A stretch of 64,000 nucleotides of DNA from Blastococcus sp. MG754426 (GTDB taxonomy: Bacteria; Actinomycetota; Actinomycetes; Mycobacteriales; Geodermatophilaceae). Both the position numbers and the translations under genes were made by a program. The DNA is taken from contig NZ_SSXC01000011.1 in NCBI RefSeq assembly GCF_021699055.1, forward strand, positions 1 through 64,000. The letters are read 5' to 3'. How positions within the stretch are numbered: position 1 is the stretch's first letter; every line of letters starts with the position of its first letter. Positions 8,548-15,655 of this stretch are shown piece by piece. The notes under the pieces were generated by a model. It was not told the DNA's origin and ran no database searches. It saw nothing but the letters and a program-made list of their open reading frames with translations.

Positions 8548-8933
8548 CGGTGGGGCCCCGCCGTCGGCAGGGTGGCGCCCGCGAGGTGCTCCAGCCCCTC
8601 CTCGAGGTCGAGCGCCGTCACCAGGGAACCGGTGTCCATGCCGAGCCGGACGATCACGAACGCGACCTCGGGCTGGATGCCGACGACCACCGTCTGCGCG
8701 CCCCGCAGCCGCGCCATCTCCGCGATGTCCCGCAGCACCCGCGTGGCGAAGGAGTCGAGGACGTCCAGCGCCGCGAGGTCGATGATCACCCCGCGGGCGC
8801 GGTCGCGTCCGATGCGGTCGACGAGGTCCTCGCGGAAGCGCTCGAGCTGGGAGTCGTCCAGCGCGGTGTGGATCGAGGCGATCAGCGTCGGGCCCTGCTT
8901 GAGGATGGAGAACAGCCGTGGCCCGGAGCTCAT
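8544..8933 (-). CDS. rsbS: STAS domain antagonist, RsbS-like
   Basis: The 129-residue single STAS domain corresponds to RsbS, the small scaffold of the stressosome that binds RsbT until phosphorylated. The key segment IIDLAALDVLDSFATRVL (about residues 50-67) keeps the DSF triplet, in which Ser61 corresponds to the RsbT-phosphorylated serine of Bacillus subtilis RsbS (Ser59). The ATG at 8933 overlaps the rsbR stop (ATGA), giving tight stoichiometric coupling. The C-terminus is a little longer than usual. It acts in the cytoplasm with RsbR in large complexes. Confidence 0.82.
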   Translation of the reverse strand: MSSGPRLFSILKQGPTLIASIHTALDDSQLERFREDLVDRIGRDRARGVIIDLAALDVLDSFATRVLRDIAEMARLRGAQTVVVGIQPEVAFVIVRLGMDTGSLVTALDLEEGLEHLAGATLPTAGPHR

Positions 8934-9832
8934 GGCCCCATCGCCCCGTCGGGGTGCGCCGACGCGTACCCGAGCATCCGCTCGGCCTCCTCCAGCCCCC
9001 CTTGCAGGTCCCCGACGGTGTCCATCTTGCTCAGGTCGACGCCGATGGTCACCAGGGTCCGGGCGATGTCCGGTGACAACCCGGTGATGATCACGTTGGC
9101 GCCCATGAGGCGGGAGGCGTCGACGGTCTGCACGAGGTGGTTGGCCACCGTCTGGTCGATCGCGGGGACACCGGTGATGTCGATGACGACGACCTTGGCC
9201 CGGTGCGTGCGGATGCCGTTGAGGAGCTGCACCGTGAGCTGCTTGGCGCGCTCGCTGTCGAGCACCCCGATGATGGGCAGGATGAGCAGCCGCTCCCGGA
9301 CGGGCAGCACCGGCGTCGACAGCTCGAGGATCGCGTCCTGCTGCTGCCGGATGACCCGCTCGCGCTCGTCGACGAAGCTCACCGCCACGGTGTTGGCGAT
9401 GCGGTTGGCGGCCGGCTCGTAGGCGTCCAGCACGCGGTTGAGCAGGGCGAAGTCGCGCTGGTACTTCTCGAACAGCGAGCGCGCCAGGACGTCCCTCAGG
9501 AGCAGGACGATGCCCACGACCTCGTGCGTCTCCACGCCCCTCGGGATGATGCGCTCCGAGAGGTCGCGCGCGTAGTGCTGCAGCGCCTCCACGCTGCCGG
9601 TCTCGAGCACCTCGACGTAGTTGTCGTAGACCGACGTGGTCTCCGCCGCGACCTCCTGGCTGGTCATGGCCTGGAGCAGGTGCGCGTCGCCGATGCGGGT
9701 GGTCCACTCCTGGCGCAGCCGGGTGCGGTGCTCGCGGAGGTGCGCGACCAGTTCCGGGAGCAGCACGTCGGCGTCCCGGGACTTCTCCGCCGGTCCGCGC
9801 CCCGTCGCGCGGCCGTCCTCGTTGCTGGTCAT
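8930..9832 (-). CDS. rsbR: Stressosome scaffold and sensor protein, RsbR-like
   Basis: The 300-residue protein has an all-helical N-terminal sensor domain (residues ~25-160, globin-like or RsbR-N type), a linker helix, and a C-terminal STAS domain (about 175-285). The linker motif ELSTPV places Thr173 where B. subtilis RsbR has its phosphorylated Thr171. In the STAS loop GVPAIDQTVANH the position expected for the second phosphothreonine (Thr205) appears to be Gln227, with a Thr next to it. The N-terminal domain probably senses an unknown stress. It overlaps both neighbouring genes by four bases and works with RsbS to hold the RsbT module. Confidence 0.8.
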   Translation of the reverse strand: MTSNEDGRATGRGPAEKSRDADVLLPELVAHLREHRTRLRQEWTTRIGDAHLLQAMTSQEVAAETTSVYDNYVEVLETGSVEALQHYARDLSERIIPRGVETHEVVGIVLLLRDVLARSLFEKYQRDFALLNRVLDAYEPAANRIANTVAVSFVDERERVIRQQQDAILELSTPVLPVRERLLILPIIGVLDSERAKQLTVQLLNGIRTHRAKVVVIDITGVPAIDQTVANHLVQTVDASRLMGANVIITGLSPDIARTLVTIGVDLSKMDTVGDLQGGLEEAERMLGYASAHPDGAMGP

Positions 9833-10908
9833 CGCTCACCCCACCACTTCGTCATGGTCACGGTGGTGCCGCGACCGACCTCCGACACGACCGTGAACTC
9901 GTCCATCAGGCGCCGGGCGCCCGGCAGGCCCAGGCCCAGGCCCGCGTAGGTGCTGAAGCCGTCCTGCAGGGCCTGCGCCACGTCGGGGATGCCCGGGCCG
10001 ACGTCGCGCACGACGACGCGGATGCCCCGCCTCGGCTCCTCGAGCAGTTCGATCACCGCCTCCCCGGCCTCGGCGAACTTCACGACGTTGCGGGTCACCT
10101 CCGACACGGCGGTGGCGATCGCGGTGAGGTCGGTCGGCGGGAAGCCCAGGCGGGCGCCCGCCTCCCGGGCGGCCTGCCGGGCGGCCACGACGTCGGCGTC
10201 GGCCCGGACGGCGACGTGGATCTCGTCGTCCCGCGACCGGCCGCGGTCCACCAGCGGCTGGCTCAGCCCTGCGCAGAACCCGCACTCGAGCAGGTGCCGG
10301 GCGGCGTCGACCTCCCGCTGCCGGCGCCGGTCGCCGGAGGAGAGCGCGAGCAGCACCGGTCGGCAGCGGTCCGTCGGCGGGTCGGTCGCCTCCAGGGCCA
10401 GCAGGTACTCGACGCGCAGCCGCGCCCGGGTGCGGTTGAGCTGGGCCGCCACCGCACCGGCGGTGGACCCCAGCTCGGCGGCGAGCGAGCGGGTGTCCTG
10501 CCCCGCCACCTCGTGGGCCAGCAGGGTGGCGCGCTCACGCTCCCCCAGCCGGCGCAGCGCCGCGCTCACGGCGTCACGGTCCTCCCGGGCCAGCACGTCG
10601 GCGTCGGGCGCCTCGGAGGGGTGCAGGTCGACGACGCGGTGCTGGTTGCGCCGCTGCCGGTCCTGCTCCCGCCACAGCGAGGTGACGACGTTGCGCGCGG
10701 TCACGATGGCGTAGGGCTCCAGCATCCCCGGCTCGATCCGGCCGGCCGCGGCCAGCACGCGGGCCAGCGTCTCCTGCACCAGGTCGTCCACCGTGGCGGC
10801 GTCCCGGACCCGGGACGCGACGATCCGCCGGACGAGCGGCACGAGCGCCGTGATCTCCACCGATCCCGGTCGCTCCTCGGCGGAGCCAGCGGGCCCCGCG
10901 GCTGGCAT
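9829..10908 (-). CDS. ECF-type sigma factor fused to a zinc-binding linker and an RsbT-like ATPase
   Basis: This 359-residue protein combines modules normally encoded separately. Residues ~20-85 form a sigma-70 region 2 (DDLVQETLARV at 41-51). Residues ~108-165 form region 4 with a helix-turn-helix (SLAAELGSTAGAVAAQLNR). An HxxxCxxC motif (His205, Cys209, Cys212) matches the zinc-binding anti-sigma (ZAS) signature. Residues ~230-355 form a GHKL/HATPase domain with N-box SEVTRN (269-274), DVGPGI (302-307) and GLGLGL (323-328), as in RsbT-type switch kinases. It would let the stressosome act directly on promoter recognition. The ATG is leaderless, six bases after TAGCGT. Start, domains and operon position are clear; the regulatory model is inference. 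Confidence 0.8.
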   Translation of the reverse strand: MPAAGPAGSAEERPGSVEITALVPLVRRIVASRVRDAATVDDLVQETLARVLAAAGRIEPGMLEPYAIVTARNVVTSLWREQDRQRRNQHRVVDLHPSEAPDADVLAREDRDAVSAALRRLGERERATLLAHEVAGQDTRSLAAELGSTAGAVAAQLNRTRARLRVEYLLALEATDPPTDRCRPVLLALSSGDRRRQREVDAARHLLECGFCAGLSQPLVDRGRSRDDEIHVAVRADADVVAARQAAREAGARLGFPPTDLTAIATAVSEVTRNVVKFAEAGEAVIELLEEPRRGIRVVVRDVGPGIPDVAQALQDGFSTYAGLGLGLPGARRLMDEFTVVSEVGRGTTVTMTKWWGER

Positions 10909-10914
10909 GGCCGG

Positions 10915-10920
10915 ACGCTA
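10915..10920 (-). promoter_or_regulatory. -10 element of a leaderless promoter (TAGCGT)
   Basis: Read on the minus strand, TAGCGT is followed by CCGGCC and then the ATG of the sigma/RsbT fusion gene at 10908. It overlaps the stop codon of the upstream 85-codon gene, so the stressosome genes may have a promoter of their own inside the operon. Confidence 0.4.
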
Positions 10921-11175
10921 CCGCCGGCGGGCGGGCACCGCCTCCCCTCGCGCGCGCCCGCCCCCGGACGGGTCCGCGAGCAGCCGCTCCCCGAGGGACC
11001 GCCGCCGCCCGGCGCGCTCGCGCAGCAGGGAGGCCAGCACGGGGCTGGTCGTGCGGTCGGCGCGGCGTTCGAGGAGCTCCGCGGTCGCCAGCTGCCCGGC
11101 CGCCTGCCGGGTCCGGGCGCACCGGAGGAGCTCCTCCCGGCGGTGGGGGATCCCGTCCCTCGGATCCGTGGTCAT
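10918..11175 (-). CDS. Small basic hypothetical protein
   Basis: An 85-residue protein rich in Arg, Ala and Leu, with a helical core (REELLRCARTRQAAGQLATA) and a charged tail. The ATG at 11175 is chosen because GAGGTGG lies about four bases upstream; an ATG at 11193 is an alternative. It precedes the sigma/RsbT fusion gene by nine bases on the same strand and diverges from the response regulator. No family is recognised. The context suggests a role in the same stress regulon, but it could be an unrelated small gene. Confidence 0.5.
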   Translation of the reverse strand: MTTDPRDGIPHRREELLRCARTRQAAGQLATAELLERRADRTTSPVLASLLRERAGRRRSLGERLLADPSGGGRARGEAVPARRR

Positions 11176-11405
11176 GGCCCACCTCGCATCCATGTCTGCC
11201 CCGTGCGCAGGTGAGGACGCGGCGACGGGGACGGCATGACGCGGGGTGGGGCGGCCCGTCCCGAGCACCGCGCCCCGCCCCCGGGGACGGGGGGCGCACG
11301 GTCGCTTCGTGCGGCCGCGTCATGCACCGGGTCTCACCGCGTGTCAGTCGTGGCCGACCTCCCGCGCAGGGCGGGGGACCGGGCCGCGCGGAGGGCGGGG
11401 GAGCG

Positions 11406-11831
11406 GTGACCGAGATCCGGGTCGTGGTGGTGGACGACCACCCCTTCGTGCGGGACGCGCTCACCGACCTGCTGCAGGCAGCCGGTGGCATCTCCGTCGT
11501 GGGGCAGTGCGCGGACGGGAGCGAGGTCGCCGATGCCGTCCGGCAGCTGCACCCCGACGTGCTGCTGCTGGACCTGCAGATGCCGGTCGTGGACGGCCTG
11601 ACCGCGGCAAGCGTGGTCCGCACCTCGCACCCGGAGGTGCGCATCGTGTTCCTCACCGGGGGCCTCAGCTCGGCCAGCGTGCGGCGGGCGCGGGCGATCG
11701 ACGCGGCCGGCTACCTGCTCAAGGACGACGACCCGGCCGACCTCCCCGGCCACGTCCGGGCGGTCGCCGCCGGCGGCGCGGCGTGGCACCCCCGCGCCGC
11801 CGCTCTCCTCCACGACGCGGGACGCGCATGA
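11406..11831 (+). CDS. Single-domain response regulator (receiver only)
   Basis: The 141-residue protein is a CheY-like receiver without an output domain. It shows the acidic pair VVDDHP near residue 10, the phospho-acceptor Asp in LLLDLQMPVVDG (about 56-67), the conserved Thr in VFLTGG and the Lys in YLLKDDDPADL. These are the receiver signatures of NarL/LuxR-type regulators, but the protein ends where the helix-turn-helix would begin. The GTG at 11406 is chosen from the position of the receiver core; upstream sequence has no coding character. It sits next to the stressosome operon and just outside the left end of the mobile element. The truncation is probably ancestral, because the attachment site lies 50 bases further on. 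Confidence 0.78.
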   Translation: MTEIRVVVVDDHPFVRDALTDLLQAAGGISVVGQCADGSEVADAVRQLHPDVLLLDLQMPVVDGLTAASVVRTSHPEVRIVFLTGGLSSASVRRARAIDAAGYLLKDDDPADLPGHVRAVAAGGAAWHPRAAALLHDAGRA

Positions 11832-11880
11832 TCTCCGGCACACCCCGGCACACCCCGGCCGGTGGCCGGCGCCGGTCGCG

Positions 11881-11925
11881 CGGTGGGGCGGGTGGGGCTC
11901 GAACCCACGACCCAGGGATTATGAG
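11881..11925. repeat. attL: 45-bp direct repeat, remnant of tRNA-Met 3' end
   Basis: The 45 bases match 35652-35696 exactly; the bases on both sides differ. It contains the 3' acceptor strand, T arm and anticodon arm of the tRNA (11884-11925, minus-strand orientation) without the 5' half, so it is not a functional tRNA gene. Confidence 0.9.
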
Positions 11926-11944
11926 GTATCTCAGGGCCCTTCGC

Positions 11945-11984
11945 TGACCTGCATGATCATCGGTCATTTGCCTTTTGACCTGCA
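11945..11984 (+). repeat. Two copies of TGACCTGCA near attL
   Basis: TGACCTGCA occurs at 11945-11953 and 11976-11984, close to attL, and once more at 35636-35644, beside attR. Shared motifs at both ends of a tyrosine-integrase element are candidate integrase or excisionase binding sites. Confidence 0.45.
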
Positions 11985-12033
11985 GTTTCACCGTTGGCGA
12001 CCGATGGCCGTCGATGGTCCGAAACGGCCCTTT

Positions 12034-12064
12034 TGTGGGCACCGTGTGGGCACGGTGTGGGCAC
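12034..12064 (+). repeat. Three tandem GTGTGGGCAC repeats, left arm sites
   Basis: Copies lie at 12034-12042 (TGTGGGCAC), 12044-12053 and 12055-12064, spaced by about one helical turn (11 bp). The same motif occurs twice at 35574-35594 with the same spacing. This matches arm-type integrase sites in layout. Confidence 0.55.
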
Positions 12065-12144
12065 GGCCGGTACGCATACCAGGCAGGGGTACCGGGGCAG
12101 CGCATCCCAGCGGAAGCCGCCGTCGCGCTGAGCTTCAGGAAGTG

Positions 12145-12180
12145 AGCCCGGCTCCTCTCCGGACGGTGAGCGGCCGGGCT
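12145..12180. terminator. Possible hairpin terminator near the left end of the element
   Basis: AGCCCGGC (12145-12152) pairs with GCCGGGCT (12173-12180) across a 20-base loop. There is no T-run. It may insulate the element from chromosomal transcription. Confidence 0.3.
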
Positions 12181-12704
12181 TCGCGCTGTCTACGGCGGCG
12201 AGACGTCCTCGGCCGCGGTGATATCCGCGATGCGCGCTCGCCGGGCGCTCCTATTCAGCGTCCGGAAAGTGCTGGGACCCAAGGCCGCTTCACCCCGGCC
12301 GAGTGTGTCGGCTCCAGCGGGTCGCCGGAAGGGCGCTGCGCGTCCCTACGGGATGGGCCTTCGGCCCACCCTTTCCCCGACCCGCTGCAGCCAAGAGGGG
12401 GCCGGTTGTGCGAAGCGGCCAGGAGTGCTCCACCGGCTGCGGCGCTGGTAGCTGCTCGACCGCCACGAGCGCCGTTGGTGCGGCGAGCGGGTGCCCGCCC
12501 TGGCCGGCTCGTCGACCTCGGCGACCTCTCGCCGGCGGCCTCGAACGCCGTGCTGGTGTTCTCATGCTCGCCGCCATAGCACAGGCCGCCGGAAGCCACG
12601 ATCGCCGGCTCACCACGTCCTGTTCGCGAGTGAGCCAGCCGCCCGTCGGCGCGCTGTCCACCGTCCGTCTCGCTTTACCAGCGGAGGCCGTCGTGGGACG
12701 ACCG

Positions 12705-12710
12705 TAGGCT
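12705..12710 (+). promoter_or_regulatory. -10 element of a leaderless promoter (TAGGCT)
   Basis: TAGGCT plus six bases leads to the GTG of the TIR-like gene at 12717, so the message probably starts at the start codon. GGAGG directly touching the GTG is too close to act as a ribosome-binding site. Confidence 0.5.
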
Positions 12711-12716
12711 TGGAGG

Positions 12717-13577
12717 GTGCGTTCCGGAAGCAGCGAAGAGGGCCTTGTCGACGACCTGGTGACAAGCCTGCTCGAGAAGGACTACCTCGAAGTGCATGGG
12801 GTGCTTCAGTCCGTCGGAGCGGAACGGCTGCCCGCAGGGTGGCGGGACTTCAGCCCCGTGTCGAAGCGAAGGACGCTACGAAAAATCGTCGGCGGGCTCC
12901 CCGGCGAGCAGGTCGACGAACTCGCGCGCGACTACATCGATGGCAACAATGCCGATGTTCGGTTGGCTCCCGCGCCTTCCACAGGGCGGCACGCCCCTGC
13001 ATGGCGCCCTCCCTACGCCGCGCCGGCAGACCCTGCGGAGAAGTACGGCCTTGAGAAGACCACGGCGACGAATAGTGTCGACGGCGGCACGGTCCAGTCC
13101 ACGCAGGTCGGCCCCGACGAGATCGAGTCGGCTGAGTCCATTTTCGTCGTCCACGGCCGCGACACGAAGATCGAGAGCCAGACGCTCTTGCTCGTCGAGC
13201 GGACCACCGGCCGGCCTGCGATCGTGCTGCACGAACAAGTCACTGGCGGCCGGACCGTGATCGAGCAGATCGAGCGGCACGGGTCCTCAGCCGGATACGC
13301 CATCATCCTGCTGACCGGCGACGACGAGGGCGGCCTCCGCGGGGGCGAGATGAAGCCTCGCGCCCGACAGAACGTCGTCCTCGAGCTCGGCTACTTCTGG
13401 GGTGTGCTCGGACGCAATCGCGTCGCCGTGCTCGTTGAGGAGGGGGTCGAATTGCCCTCCGACGCGGGTGGCATCCACTACATCGACATCGACTCCGGGG
13501 GCGGCTGGAAGGCCAAGCTGCTCCGCGAACTCGACCACGCGGGCTTCGAGATCGACTGGAACAAACTGCGCCCGTAA
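12717..13577 (+). CDS. TIR-like nucleotide-binding domain protein
   Basis: The 286-residue protein ends in a TIR-like domain of the CAP12/PycTIR-related family (Pfam TIR-like, PF10137). The first strand is IFVVHGRD (142-149), followed by a helix, IVLHEQ, the IILLTGDDEGG segment, and the RQNVVLELGYF helix, where Glu223 is the likely NADase residue. Related effectors degrade NAD+ on sensing a nucleotide signal or partner. Residues 1-75 form a separate small helical domain, then a ~60-residue linker. No cyclase (CD-NTase or Pycsar) is encoded nearby, so the trigger is unknown. It opens the cargo region and is transcribed with the following genes on the plus strand. Confidence 0.78.
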   Translation: MRSGSSEEGLVDDLVTSLLEKDYLEVHGVLQSVGAERLPAGWRDFSPVSKRRTLRKIVGGLPGEQVDELARDYIDGNNADVRLAPAPSTGRHAPAWRPPYAAPADPAEKYGLEKTTATNSVDGGTVQSTQVGPDEIESAESIFVVHGRDTKIESQTLLLVERTTGRPAIVLHEQVTGGRTVIEQIERHGSSAGYAIILLTGDDEGGLRGGEMKPRARQNVVLELGYFWGVLGRNRVAVLVEEGVELPSDAGGIHYIDIDSGGGWKAKLLRELDHAGFEIDWNKLRP

Positions 13578-13750
13578 CACCGGTCGTCAGACGGCGAACC
13601 GTCGTCGTCTGCGCTGAGAGTGAAGTGAGAAGGAGGCCCGACGGAAGCCCCGATGTACCGCGCTCGGCCAGTCCGGCAACCGGGCATCCGTTGCCCGAGG
13701 CTGTGCGAGCGGATGCGGCGCGGTTGCGTTCTACCGGCGGAGGTTGAGAC

Positions 13751-14410
13751 TTGCTCGACGACGACGTCGCTGCGCTTGGGGTCTACGTGGCGACACACCT
13801 GGGCGAGAACTGGGTCGAGTGGCCGGGCGGCCGGCCAGGGGAGGCGGAGGTCGCGTTGGTCGACGCCGTCATGTCAATTCGCGCGCGCTACGGCCGGCCG
13901 GGTAGTGCTCAGGACGATGTCCTACTGGCCCCGACCGGCGTCCACCGGGCGGTCGCTGCATACCGAGCGCTGCGGGGGAAGGGGTCGCTGGACGACCTCC
14001 GCGTGCTCGCCCAGATTGACGCGGGATGGCTTCAACGCGCGGTCGGAGAGCAGAAGACAGCCGGCGTGCCCAAGGCAGATGCGATCGTGCGTGCGGCTGC
14101 TGCGCTGGTTGACGTCGGGGTGGTTTCCGCCGACGACGTGGAGCCAGCCGATCCCCGTCAGAAGCGGGCGTATACCTCGGTGCGCGGGCTTGGCTGGGTG
14201 ACCTGGGAGTACTTCGGGATGCTTCTCGGCCGGCCCGGGGTCAAGGCCGACCGCTGGGTGGTGCAGGCGGTGAGCAACGCGGTTCACCGCCGGGTGACGC
14301 CGACGGTGGCCCGTGATGTCGTCCTGAGCGCCGCGGCCGCGCTGAAGAGGAGCCCGACGGTGCTGGAGCACGCGTTGTGGGCGTTCCAGCGAGGCCGAAC
14401 GGCCGCTTGA
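13751..14410 (+). CDS. HhH-GPD-like protein
   Basis: The 219-residue protein starts at TTG (13751), seven bases after a clear GGAGG. Its second half resembles the helix-hairpin-helix core of base-excision glycosylases: VRGLGWVTWEYFGMLLGRP (about residues 143-161) corresponds to the hairpin, and the following VKADRW places an Asp where HhH-GPD enzymes keep their catalytic Asp. The iron-sulphur cysteines of endonuclease III are absent, and the N-terminal part is unassigned. It may be a DNA-binding or glycosylase-like accessory of the restriction locus. Similarity is by motif only, so activity is uncertain. Confidence 0.55.
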   Translation: MLDDDVAALGVYVATHLGENWVEWPGGRPGEAEVALVDAVMSIRARYGRPGSAQDDVLLAPTGVHRAVAAYRALRGKGSLDDLRVLAQIDAGWLQRAVGEQKTAGVPKADAIVRAAAALVDVGVVSADDVEPADPRQKRAYTSVRGLGWVTWEYFGMLLGRPGVKADRWVVQAVSNAVHRRVTPTVARDVVLSAAAALKRSPTVLEHALWAFQRGRTAA

Positions 14411-14473
14411 GCCCCTCAAGACTTCGCCGTGTCCTGTCGTCGTCAGGTACGGCAGACGGGTGTGATGGGCGGC

Positions 14474-15577
14474 ATGAGCGACGACGCCATTTTTCTCGCG
14501 GTCGGCGGACAGCTGACGGCACTCCGCAAAGCGGACTACAGCAGCGAGGACGTGCTCCAGCAGGTGCTTGCGCAGTTCCCGGAGCTGGTCGCCGGTGTCG
14601 GTACAGCGGGGGAGAGCGCGAAACTGCTGCTCGTCCGGCGCGAGATGCCGGTGGCAGCCGCGGATAGCGTCGGGCTGTCCCTTGACCACCTGTTCCTCGA
14701 CCAGTCCGGCGTGCCCGTGCTCGTGGAGGTCAAGCGGGCGTCGGACACTCGGGCGCGGCGGGAGGTCGTCGCCCAGATGCTCGACTACGCGGCCAACGGA
14801 CTGGCCGCCTGGCAGAACGACCTGCGGGATGCCGTCGCGCAGACGGCCGGTGGCACGGACCCGGGCACGTTCCTCCAGGAACAGCTGGGTGTGGAGGACG
14901 TCGAGGCGTTCTGGACGACGGTCGAGGACAACCTGCGGGTCGGCAAGATCCGGCTCATTTTCCTGGCCGACCGGCTGGCGCCCGGCCTGGTGCGCATCAT
15001 CGAGTTCCTGAACGAGCAGATGCGCGACGTGGAAGTGCTGGGCATCGAGATGCCGCAGTACACGGCACCGGAGGGGCAGGTCGTTTACGTGCCGCAGGTC
15101 CGCGGTCGTACGGCGGCAGCGGTGGAGGCCAAGCAGCGCCGAAGCAAGCGGGCGCCGTGGACGGAACAGACGCTGCTCGACGCCGGCGCGGAGGCGCGTT
15201 CGGAAGCGGAGATGGCGCTCGTCCGGCGGCTCATCGACGACGTCAAGACGCGCGGAGGCCGGTTTTCCTGGGGGATCGGGAGCACCGCCGGGGTGACCGG
15301 CTGGTACCCGGTCGACGGCAAGGACACCCCGGTGTGGAACGTCAACGTTGGCGACGCGACGACGGCCGGCTGGCTCTACTACATCCTTCCCGAGTACTCG
15401 ACGAGGCATCCGGAGCGTGTCGAGGCGTACGCGGACGCTGTCGCCCAAATTCCCGAACTGGCCGCCAAGGTGGGGCACGTGCGGGCGCGGGGCTGGAGCG
15501 GCTGGCCGTCCCTGCCGCTCGTACGTGCAGCTGAGATGGAGCAGACGATGGAGCCGATCGTCCTGGCCACCCATTGA
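14474..15577 (+). CDS. PD-(D/E)XK nuclease-like protein
   Basis: The 367-residue protein contains a restriction-endonuclease-like core near its N-terminus: an acidic FLDQSG strand and then VLVEVKRASD (Asp, Glu and Lys of the D...ExK triad, about residues 78-98), followed by a helix with VVAQMLDYAANG. This order resembles NucS/DUF91 and similar nucleases that target DNA ends or modified DNA. The C-terminal ~130 residues form a second domain with aromatic WYPVDGKD and WLYYILPEYS segments. The start could also be the ATG at 14465; neither has a strong ribosome-binding site. It stands 78 bases before the type III Res gene and may act with it. Confidence 0.6.
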   Translation: MSDDAIFLAVGGQLTALRKADYSSEDVLQQVLAQFPELVAGVGTAGESAKLLLVRREMPVAAADSVGLSLDHLFLDQSGVPVLVEVKRASDTRARREVVAQMLDYAANGLAAWQNDLRDAVAQTAGGTDPGTFLQEQLGVEDVEAFWTTVEDNLRVGKIRLIFLADRLAPGLVRIIEFLNEQMRDVEVLGIEMPQYTAPEGQVVYVPQVRGRTAAAVEAKQRRSKRAPWTEQTLLDAGAEARSEAEMALVRRLIDDVKTRGGRFSWGIGSTAGVTGWYPVDGKDTPVWNVNVGDATTAGWLYYILPEYSTRHPERVEAYADAVAQIPELAAKVGHVRARGWSGWPSLPLVRAAEMEQTMEPIVLATH

Positions 15578-15655
15578 CTGCCCGTGCGGCGGCCGAAGAC
15601 CTAGGGTGACGTCGGAACGCCGAGGGTTCGAAATGACGAGGGGACGTGGTCGCGC

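Larger units (their letters stand above)
11926..12716. other. Non-coding left end of the mobile element
   Basis: Open frames here have biased, low-complexity translations and no recognisable start signals, so I see no gene. The first 140 bases hold short repeats shared with the integrase end. A hairpin lies at 12145-12180. The last bases hold the -10 box of the TIR-like gene. Confidence 0.5.

Noticed and set aside
11884-11925. Left tRNA-like sequence as a second tRNA gene
   Set aside because: Only the 3' half is present; the 5' acceptor strand and D arm are missing.
12034-12064. CRISPR array
   Set aside because: The repeats are 10 bp with 1-bp gaps and no spacers; no cas genes are present.
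11953-12579. 208-codon frame at the left end of the mobile element
   Set aside because: The translation is low-complexity with no start signal, and the region contains attachment-site repeats.
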